Below are positions 57,969 to 64,000 of a stretch of 64,000 bases of DNA, piece after piece. The notes below the pieces were generated by a model. The model saw only the letters and a program-made list of their open reading frames with translations, had not been told where the DNA came from and did no database searches. The position numbers were made by a program, and so were the translations under genes. The first letter of the stretch is position 1; each line of letters starts with the position of its first letter. Source of the DNA: Acinetobacter lactucae. GTDB taxonomy: Bacteria > Pseudomonadota > Gammaproteobacteria > Pseudomonadales > Moraxellaceae. Location of the stretch: contig NZ_LRPE01000011.1 of assembly GCF_001605885.1 (NCBI RefSeq), positions 123,730 to 187,729 of the forward strand, written 5' to 3'.

Positions 57969-57985
57969 AGCAAAATACGCACCAA
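57969..57985 (-). promoter_or_regulatory. Sigma-54 (RpoN) promoter of the urease operon
   Basis: On the minus strand TTGGTGCGTATTTTGCT. The invariant GG and GC are ten bases apart as required for -24/-12, and the match to TTGGCACG-N4-TTGCW is 14 or more positions with only CA changed. Predicted transcript start near 57958, about 28 bases before the ureD ATG. This implies nitrogen control through NtrC, whose sites I did not locate. Confidence 0.75.
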
Positions 57986-58131
57986 ATATAAAAATAAGCC
58001 AAATGATAAAATTAGATACAATTTTTCGATTTTAATGAGTTAAAAAACAATCAATGTCTAACATAAAACCACAGTAACTCATGGAATTATTTATACAATA
58101 GCGCCCACCGTTGCTTCCATACTTGCTCTCC

Positions 58132-58455
58132 ATGAAACTTTTTTTCGTGTTAACGCCACTTGTCTTTTTAACTGGGTGTATTTTTGGCCAATCTAGTGAG
58201 GTCAAACGTGCAGAAAAAATTCTCCATAATTTTGAATGTAAAAATGTTGAGACAAGTCAGATTGCAACAAGTTCAATTAATTCTTACTACCAACAGTCTT
58301 TAGCGGTAAGCAAAGAAAAGGCGACTTCATATGTAGAGAGTTATAAGAATGGTGAAGAATTATTCGACATGCCGCTAGATGAAGTTTTAAAGCAACAATA
58401 TCAACTTTATAAATCAGCTTGTGATTCTTTAGGCGGAGTTTCTTCTCAACCTTAA
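58132..58455 (+). CDS. Small lipoprotein of unknown function
   Basis: 107 residues with the signal MKLFFVLTPLVFLTGC (Cys16). The mature part is helical, with two more cysteines (NFECKNVE and YKSACDSLGG) that may pair. No known domain recognised. Start at ATG 58132; a TTG at 58111 would spoil the signal start. Divergent from the urease operon, with its own terminator. Confidence 0.75.
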   Translation: MKLFFVLTPLVFLTGCIFGQSSEVKRAEKILHNFECKNVETSQIATSSINSYYQQSLAVSKEKATSYVESYKNGEELFDMPLDEVLKQQYQLYKSACDSLGGVSSQP

Positions 58456-58460
58456 AATAG

Positions 58461-58498
58461 AAAGGTATTCACTAATTTTTTAGTGGATACCTTTTTTT
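58461..58498 (+). terminator. Terminator after small lipoprotein
   Basis: AAAGGTAT-CACTA / TAGTG-ATACCTTT hairpin (one mismatch) around ATTTTT, followed by seven T. Confidence 0.88.
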
Positions 58499-58642
58499 AA
58501 TTTTTATATCCTTCTTTTTGATTAAATTTTACTCACTTTACCTTTTGTTAAAATTAAATTACATACTTAAACTTTTATTAGGCTCTTATATTTCATAGCC
58601 TGTTTACTTGTTTTTTATTTATTTTCCGAGGTTTAGATCATC

Positions 58643-59113
58643 ATGAAAAAAACATTATTATCAGTAGCACTCTTAAGTATCCTTCTTGCCGCTTGTAGCA
58701 AAAATGAAAATAAAGCCGACACGACAACCCAAGCATCTGCTCCAGCACAAACAACTGAAGCGAATAATAATGCTGTAGATACCGCACACACAGCTGAAAA
58801 CTCACTCGATTGGGACGGCACATATAAAGGCACTCTCCCATGCGCAGACTGTGAAGGTATTAAAACCGAATTAGAACTTAAAGATGATAAAACCTACGAG
58901 CTGACTGAAACTTATCTTGGTAAAGGTGATGCAAACCCATTTGAAACCCATGGTACCTTTACTTTTGACAAAGATAATACTTCAGTCATTACCCTAGATG
59001 ATAAAGGTCAAAACCGTAAATTCTTTATCGGTGAAAACACTGCAACTGCTTTAGATATGGAAGGTAAGAAAGTTGAAGGCTCTTTAGCTGAACACTATGT
59101 TTTGAAAAAATAA
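58643..59113 (+). CDS. NlpE-like copper/envelope lipoprotein
   Basis: 156 residues. Lipoprotein signal ends LLAAC (Cys18). A Thr/Ala/Asn-rich linker to about residue 50 precedes an NlpE N-terminal domain: WDGTYKGTLPCADCEGIKTE with the CxxC, then TYELTETYLGKGD and GTFTFDKDNTSVITL. E. coli NlpE links surface contact and copper to the Cpx response; here only the N-terminal domain exists. Outer-membrane location is expected. Stands alone. Confidence 0.85.
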   Translation: MKKTLLSVALLSILLAACSKNENKADTTTQASAPAQTTEANNNAVDTAHTAENSLDWDGTYKGTLPCADCEGIKTELELKDDKTYELTETYLGKGDANPFETHGTFTFDKDNTSVITLDDKGQNRKFFIGENTATALDMEGKKVEGSLAEHYVLKK

Positions 59114-59125
59114 TTTTTAATAATT

Positions 59126-59156
59126 AAAAAACCCGCTCATTTGAGCGGGTTTTTTT
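59126..59156. terminator. Bidirectional terminator nlpE-like gene / aceA
   Basis: AAAAAACCCGCTCA / TGAGCGGGTTTTTT hairpin, T-runs on both strands, between convergent genes. Confidence 0.92.
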
Positions 59157-59168
59157 ATGAATCAATTC

Positions 59169-60773
59169 TTAGTGAGCAGCGAATTGGTTCATTGTGTTTT
59201 TAGCATCGTCATGCGCTTTAAGAGCGTTGTCACCAGAGAAGATTTCTTTGTGATCATCACCGATGTCAGAACCCGCCATTGCTTGGTGTTTAACACAAGC
59301 AATTCCACCGCGGATTTCTTTACGTTGTACGCCAGCAACATAAGCCAACATACCTTCAGAACCGAAGTAACCTTGTGCAAGCTCATGAGTAGAAAGAGCC
59401 GCAGTGTGGTAAGTCGGAAGTGTGATCAAGTGATGGAACACACCTGCTTCGCGAGAAGCATCTGCTTGGAAAGTACGGATCTTGTCATCAGCATCAGCAG
59501 CTAATTCAGTGTTGTCATATTCAGCACTCATTAATTTAGCGCGGTCATATGCAGAAACGTCTTTACCTTCAGCAACCCAACGGTCGTAAGCTTGTTGACG
59601 GAAGTTTAAAGTCCAGTTGAATGATGGGCTGTTGTTATAAACAAGCTTAGCATTTGGAACAACTTCTTTAACACGGTTAACCATGTGCGCGATTTCTTCT
59701 ACGTTTGGAGTCGCAGTTTCGATCCAAAGAAGGTCAGCACCATTTTGAAGGCTAGATACACAGTCAAGCACAACACGGTCAATTTGAGTGTCAGCACGGA
59801 ACTGATATAAACCTGATGGTAAACGCTTAGGACGGTGTAATTTACCATCACGCTTGATTAAGATTTCATCTTCTTGAGCATCAGCAATATCAATTTCTTG
59901 AGTATCTAAGTAGCTGATGTATTGAGAAGCGATGTCACCTGGCTCTTTAACCACTGGGATTTTTTGAGTCAAGTCAGCGCCTTCAGAGTCAGTACGCGCA
60001 ACAATGATACCTTCTTCAAGACCCATTTCTAAGAATGCATAACGTAATGCATGGATCTTAGCGATGAAGTCTTCGTGTGGAACAGTTACTTTACCAGCTT
60101 GGTGACCACATTGTTTAGCATCAGATACTTGGTTTTCGATTTGAAGCGCACAAGCACCAGCTTCAATCATTTTCTTAGCAAGTAAGTAAGTTGCTTCTTC
60201 GTTACCGAAACCAGCATCGATGTCCGCAATAATTGGCACAACGTGAGTTTCAAAGTTGTCGATTTGAGCTGTGATTTCAGCTGCTTTAGCTGTATCACCA
60301 GCTTCTTGTGCTTTTTTAAGTGCACGGAATAAATCGTTTAATTCTTTTGCGTCAGCTTGACGTAAGAAAGTATAGATTTCTTCGATCAATGCAGGAACAG
60401 AAGTTTTTTCGTGCATAGATTGGTCAGGAAGTGGACCAAATTCAGAACGAAGAGCAGCAACCATCCAACCAGAAAGGTAGATATAACGTTTGCTTGTAGT
60501 ACCGAAATATTTTTTGTTCGCAATCATTTTTTGTTGTGCGATGAAACCATGCCAGCAACCTAATGATTGAGTGTATTTGCTTGAGTCAGCATCGTATTCA
60601 GCCATATCACGACGCATAATCGCAGCTGTATACTTAGCAATATCTAAACCTGTTTTGAAACGGTTTTGAAGTTGCATACGAGCAGCATCTTCTGGGCTAA
60701 TGTCTGCCCAAGTGTTGCCGAATTTTGCTTTTAATTGACGTACTGCATCAATCGCTGTTTGATATGTAGTCAT
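59169..60773 (-). CDS. aceA: Isocitrate lyase
   Basis: Splits isocitrate to glyoxylate and succinate, the first step of the glyoxylate shunt needed on acetate and fatty acids. Signature around DAKQCGHQAGKVTVP (K-x-CGH, catalytic Cys), WIETATPNVEE, and NNSPSFNWTL. 534 residues, the longer form typical of Pseudomonas-Acinetobacter enzymes rather than the 434-residue E. coli form. AGGA lies seven bases before ATG 60773. Monocistronic; no aceB or aceK nearby. Confidence 0.96.
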   Translation of the reverse strand: MTTYQTAIDAVRQLKAKFGNTWADISPEDAARMQLQNRFKTGLDIAKYTAAIMRRDMAEYDADSSKYTQSLGCWHGFIAQQKMIANKKYFGTTSKRYIYLSGWMVAALRSEFGPLPDQSMHEKTSVPALIEEIYTFLRQADAKELNDLFRALKKAQEAGDTAKAAEITAQIDNFETHVVPIIADIDAGFGNEEATYLLAKKMIEAGACALQIENQVSDAKQCGHQAGKVTVPHEDFIAKIHALRYAFLEMGLEEGIIVARTDSEGADLTQKIPVVKEPGDIASQYISYLDTQEIDIADAQEDEILIKRDGKLHRPKRLPSGLYQFRADTQIDRVVLDCVSSLQNGADLLWIETATPNVEEIAHMVNRVKEVVPNAKLVYNNSPSFNWTLNFRQQAYDRWVAEGKDVSAYDRAKLMSAEYDNTELAADADDKIRTFQADASREAGVFHHLITLPTYHTAALSTHELAQGYFGSEGMLAYVAGVQRKEIRGGIACVKHQAMAGSDIGDDHKEIFSGDNALKAHDDAKNTMNQFAAH

Positions 60774-61360
60774 GATATTGTCCTGTATTCATTTTAGGAT
60801 TTCATCGATTGAAGCCTAGAGTCACGTTACTTAAATTTCTTATGACACCAGCTGCTTCCTCATGACCACAGCTTAGACTTAGCCAATCAATTAATCCAAT
60901 ATCCTTTATTAATCTTCAGTATTTATTTAAAAAATATACCAATAAATCGATATTATAGATAAAACTAAAAACCTTAACACTCTGTTTATAAAAATAAAAT
61001 TATCCTAAAGGAGTATAGAGTTTCATTCTAAAACCTCACTAAGTCTTATTTTTATACAATTTTTGAAGATTTTCCACTCATTTTTAAATCTAAAAGTCAA
61101 TTGTAAATTAGGCTATTTTTGCCAATGCAAAAAGTCAATTTATATGCTAGAAATTGAGAAGTTATTCATAAATATATTCTATTTAGATTTCTTTCATTCA
61201 AAACTAAGCAAAGACAATAAAATCGTACCTTTGAAACGGCTTTCCACCCTACTTAATTCCTACAAAAAATGTCGCTTTTCTCATCATTTTTTCACACAAT
61301 GATTATTAAATATGGCATAATTTGAAACAATTTCAGGGTTTTATTTTCGGTATTTTTTTT
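60774..61360. other. 587-base intergenic region aceA to LysR gene
   Basis: AT-rich. It must hold the divergent promoters of aceA and the LysR regulator. An open frame at 61063-61302 exists but has neither a ribosome site nor a convincing composition. I saw no strong hairpin or named operator. Confidence 0.45.
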
Positions 61361-62350
61361 ATGAATCTGGAGCGAGTAGATCTTAATCTATTAATATATC
61401 TTGATGTACTTCTTCGTGAAAAAAATGTTACGCGCGCAGCCGAACAGCTTGGGGTAACTCAGCCTGCAATGAGTAATATTTTACGTCGCTTACGTAATTT
61501 ATTTAATGATCCGCTTCTTATCCGTTCTTCTGAAGGGATGACCCCAACAGAACGTGCACTCGAATTACAACCTCGTATTCGTGATGCCCTTTCTGACCTC
61601 TCCATGATTTTGGAACCCCGTACCGAATTCCGCCCTTATACAAGTAATCGCGTTTTCCGCATTATGACATCTGACTATGCCGAGGCAACTTTAGTCCCTC
61701 GCCTTGTCAAAGCTCTACGCTCTGAAGCTCCAAATGTTGTCCTCGACTTTCTTACACCAAGTGATGTGTCTTATAGAGATATGGAACAAGGTAAAGTTGA
61801 TCTTGCGATTAATAGATTTAATGAAATACCGCAAAGTTTCCATCAAGTTTTAGTTTGGCGTGATAGTTTCAGTTGTATTCTTAACGACAAACACCCTGCT
61901 GTAACCCATTTAAATCTTAAAAGCTATCTAGATGCACAACATATCTGGGTGTCTAAAACAGGTATGGGCGTAGGCTTTGGTGTAAATCCAGATAAACAAG
62001 GCGGTTTAGGCTGGATCGATCAGGCATTAGAGCGTATTGGTCAACGTCGTAAAATTTCTGTATTTACCCGTCACTACCAAATGCCAGCATTACTTGCTCA
62101 AAATGTAGATCTTATTGCTACATTACCAACCCGCATGGCACGTTTACAAACTCAAAATCCAAAACTGGTTATAAAGGATCCTCCTTTTTATATTCCAGAA
62201 TTTGAACTTAAAATGGCTTGGTGCCCGTTATTACACCACCATCCTGCTCATCGCTGGTTGCGCCAACTTATTTTATTTGTTGCTCGTCAAATGATTGAAG
62301 AAGAAAATCGTGAATTTCTAACCAACAATTCACAATTTTCTCACTATTAA
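61361..62350 (+). CDS. LysR family transcription regulator
   Basis: 329 residues. N-terminal winged helix LLREKNVTRAAEQLGVTQPA (about residues 17-36) leading to MSNILRRLRNLFNDPLLIR, followed by the LysR effector domain (RTEFRPYTSNRVFRIMTSDY onward, truncated quote). This sequence type (NodD/SyrM-like N-terminus ERVDLNLLIYLDVLLRE) does not reveal its ligand. It is divergent from aceA across 587 bases, so a link to glyoxylate metabolism is only a possibility. Start at ATG 61361; TTG 61322 is unlikely. Confidence 0.87.
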   Translation: MNLERVDLNLLIYLDVLLREKNVTRAAEQLGVTQPAMSNILRRLRNLFNDPLLIRSSEGMTPTERALELQPRIRDALSDLSMILEPRTEFRPYTSNRVFRIMTSDYAEATLVPRLVKALRSEAPNVVLDFLTPSDVSYRDMEQGKVDLAINRFNEIPQSFHQVLVWRDSFSCILNDKHPAVTHLNLKSYLDAQHIWVSKTGMGVGFGVNPDKQGGLGWIDQALERIGQRRKISVFTRHYQMPALLAQNVDLIATLPTRMARLQTQNPKLVIKDPPFYIPEFELKMAWCPLLHHHPAHRWLRQLILFVARQMIEEENREFLTNNSQFSHY

Positions 62351-62390
62351 ATAAATTTTAATTTAATTGTCGATTTTAGACATTATCTTC

Positions 62391-62430
62391 AAGCGCTGAG
62401 CAATCAATCTGATTACCTCAGCGCTTTTTT
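62391..62430 (+). terminator. Terminator after LysR gene
   Basis: AAGCGCTGAG / CTCAGCGCTT, ten perfect pairs around a 16-base loop, followed by T-run. Confidence 0.88.
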
Positions 62431-62473
62431 GTGTTAAAACATAGTCATAATAATGATGAACCTCGGGTGATTT

Positions 62474-63799
62474 GTGAGTCTCTTTCAAAATATCATTATC
62501 ATCGCACTGCTCATCATCGCAGCAGGCTTTTTATCTTTAACTGAAATTGCCTTGGCTGGTGCCAGAAAAGTAAAGTTAAAAATTTTAGCCGAAGCTGGCG
62601 AAGAACGTGCCCAACAAGTACTTGATCTACAAGAACAATCTGCCGATTTTTTTGCAGCTTCTCAAATTGGCCTAAATGCAGTTGCGATTTTAGGTGGTAT
62701 TTTGGGTGAAGCTGCTTTTCGTCCTTTTTTTGTCACACTCATCGACCGTTTTTATGAAGGACCTTGGACACAGACTATTGGTTTTGCCCTATCCTTCACC
62801 TTAGTAACTTCTCTATTTATTTTATTTGCCGATCTCATGCCAAAACGTTTGGCCATGATTGCACCTGAAAAAATTGCGATTAGTGTTATTAACCCAATTC
62901 AAGTTTTTATTAAGGTTTGCAAACCTTTAGCTTGGGGAATTAATGCAATCGCCAACTTACTATTTCGTTTATTCAAAGTTAATACAACACGAGAAGACAA
63001 TATTACTTTTGATGATATTTCAGCAGTCATGGATGCAGGCGCGCAAGCTGGTGTACTTCAAAAACAAGAACACCACTTTATTGAGAACGTTTTTGAGTTA
63101 GAAGAACGTACCGTACCCTCAAGCATGACAACACGCGAAAATGTTGTTTATTTCACCTTGAATGAACATGAAGACAGTATTCGTCAAAAATTAGCAGAAT
63201 ATCCTTACTCAAAATTTTTAGTGTGTAATGAAAATATTGATCAGGTCATTGGTTATGTTGATGCCAAAGACTTTCTGGTGCGCATTTTAAACAATCAATC
63301 CCCAACACAATTGAATGAATCAACCATTCGTACTGTCTTAATGATTCCTGACACCCTAACTCTCTCGGAATTACTTGATCGTTTCCGCTCTACAAAAGAG
63401 AAATTTGCGGTGGTCATAAATGAATATGCTCTGGTTGTAGGTGTTATCACCTTGAGTGATATTATGATTACAGTTATGGGTGACTGGGTGACTCCTATAG
63501 AAGAAGAGCAACAAATCATTAAACGTGATAATAACTCTTGGTTGATTGATGGCAGCACACCAATTGATGACCTAAGACATGCTCTTGAAATTGATGAAAT
63601 GCCTGATGAAGAAAATTATGAGACACTCGCAGGTTTCATGATGTACCGTCTACGTAAAATACCTCGTCCAGCAGATTTTGTAGAATTTGGTGGATATAAG
63701 TTTGAAGTTGTCGATGTCGACCATTTTAAAATTGACCAACTTCTTGTAACTCGAATTTTAGAACAAACCGAAACACACTCATCAATTGATGAAAACTAA
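62474..63799 (+). CDS. CorC/HlyC (CNNM) family membrane protein with CBS pair
   Basis: 441 residues, starting GTG 62474 (GGGTGA just ahead). The N-terminal DUF21/CNNM domain has about four membrane segments (IIIIALLIIAAGFLSLTEIA at 7-26, with FILFADLMPKRLAM near 120). Two CBS modules follow (about 210-330), then a C-terminal CorC_HlyC domain (YETLAGFMMYRLRKIPRPAD). Family members act in magnesium/cobalt homeostasis or are annotated hemolysin-like; TlyC-type toxicity is not implied. Stands alone with its own terminator. Confidence 0.88.
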   Translation: MSLFQNIIIIALLIIAAGFLSLTEIALAGARKVKLKILAEAGEERAQQVLDLQEQSADFFAASQIGLNAVAILGGILGEAAFRPFFVTLIDRFYEGPWTQTIGFALSFTLVTSLFILFADLMPKRLAMIAPEKIAISVINPIQVFIKVCKPLAWGINAIANLLFRLFKVNTTREDNITFDDISAVMDAGAQAGVLQKQEHHFIENVFELEERTVPSSMTTRENVVYFTLNEHEDSIRQKLAEYPYSKFLVCNENIDQVIGYVDAKDFLVRILNNQSPTQLNESTIRTVLMIPDTLTLSELLDRFRSTKEKFAVVINEYALVVGVITLSDIMITVMGDWVTPIEEEQQIIKRDNNSWLIDGSTPIDDLRHALEIDEMPDEENYETLAGFMMYRLRKIPRPADFVEFGGYKFEVVDVDHFKIDQLLVTRILEQTETHSSIDEN

Positions 63800-63811
63800 T
63801 CGGTATTAATT

Positions 63812-63845
63812 TAAATACCCCACAATTTAGCTGGGGTATTTTTTT
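63812..63845 (+). terminator. Terminator after CorC/HlyC gene
   Basis: AAATACCCCA / TGGGGTATTT around CAATTTAGC, followed by T-run. The remaining 155 bases to the window end are very AT-rich and show nothing I can identify. Confidence 0.92.
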
Positions 63846-64000
63846 AAAACTAAATAAATTTTTTAAATATATGTAATAATTATTTTAGATTCATTTATTC
63901 AATTTGCTCTTTTAATTTAAAAGTATTATTATTTTATTTAGTAACTCTATTAAAGCTTAAATACTGAAAATTAATAAATTAATCTATATCTCTTAACTGC

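Noticed and set aside
58633..58841. Two antisense frames over the start of the NlpE-like gene
   Set aside because: Opposite a clear lipoprotein signal sequence and linker; low-complexity shadow frames.
61063..61302. 79-residue open frame between aceA and the LysR gene
   Set aside because: No ribosome site, odd composition (many Lys, Phe, Leu as expected from AT-rich DNA) and no recognisable domain.

Overview
The window looks like ordinary core chromosome of a gamma-proteobacterium of the family Moraxellaceae, very probably Acinetobacter (A. calcoaceticus-baumannii complex type). The reasons are the low GC content, the gene neighbourhoods (zapA-6S RNA-fau, fimL-nudC, a urease operon with an acetyltransferase inside, a fused RNase HI/DNA polymerase III epsilon gene) and the protein families. 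This assignment is inference from content; no database was searched. I see no phage, insertion sequence, CRISPR array or integrative element.

Layout. 1-4.3 kb: truncated 2,4-dienoyl-CoA reductase (fadH), argG, and a membrane diguanylate cyclase. 4.4-9.9 kb: pyrC overlapping rnt, a tRNA-Glu whose promoter lies inside the end of rnt, a TonB-dependent siderophore receptor with a possible Fur site, and an Old Yellow Enzyme. 10-18.8 kb: a probable operon read leftward, a very long LysM lytic transglycosylase (mltD) followed by the peptide ABC importer yejABEF. 19-24.5 kb: rnhA-dnaQ fusion, fimL-nudC, an alpha/beta hydrolase and the BON lipoprotein dolP. 24.5-28.8 kb: yraN divergent from rsmI; an argP-like regulator divergent from an amino-acid exporter; a CDF metal efflux gene divergent from a CadR-like MerR regulator with a readable operator. 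28.8-37 kb: a small acidic SutA-like protein, then the ubiquinone/pepP/ygfB block divergent from a coiled-coil gene plus zapA, 6S RNA, three small genes, and fau. 37-46 kb: lon, a candidate small RNA, rlmH, ygiD, a duplicated META-domain lipoprotein, gdhA, an orphan rnfB ferredoxin and nth. 46-51.7 kb: a mini membrane protein, adk, a DUF445 protein, an outer-membrane-like protein, mrdA (PBP2) and rsmD. 51.7-58 kb: the urease operon ureD-A-B-(GNAT)-C-E-F-G-J read leftward from a sigma-54 type promoter. 58-64 kb: two small lipoproteins (one NlpE-like), isocitrate lyase aceA, a LysR regulator and a CorC/HlyC family membrane protein.

Working together. Several blocks make metabolic sense: nitrogen (urease from an RpoN promoter, gdhA, argG, ArgP/ArgO-like pair), cell wall (MltD with YejABEF, PBP2), fatty acid and acetate use (fadH, aceA), envelope lipoproteins, and cell division (ZapA with a coiled-coil partner).

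Starts were revised wherever a better ribosome binding site or family length was visible; gdhA and pyrC appear to start with TTG. The observations most worth a second look are an unannotated three-hairpin RNA candidate between lon and rlmH, two unlisted mini membrane proteins (37 and 45 residues), the RNase HI-epsilon fusion, the mltD-yejABEF linkage, the orphan RnfB, and the sigma-54 site of the urease operon. I did not find an obviously new multi-gene system.
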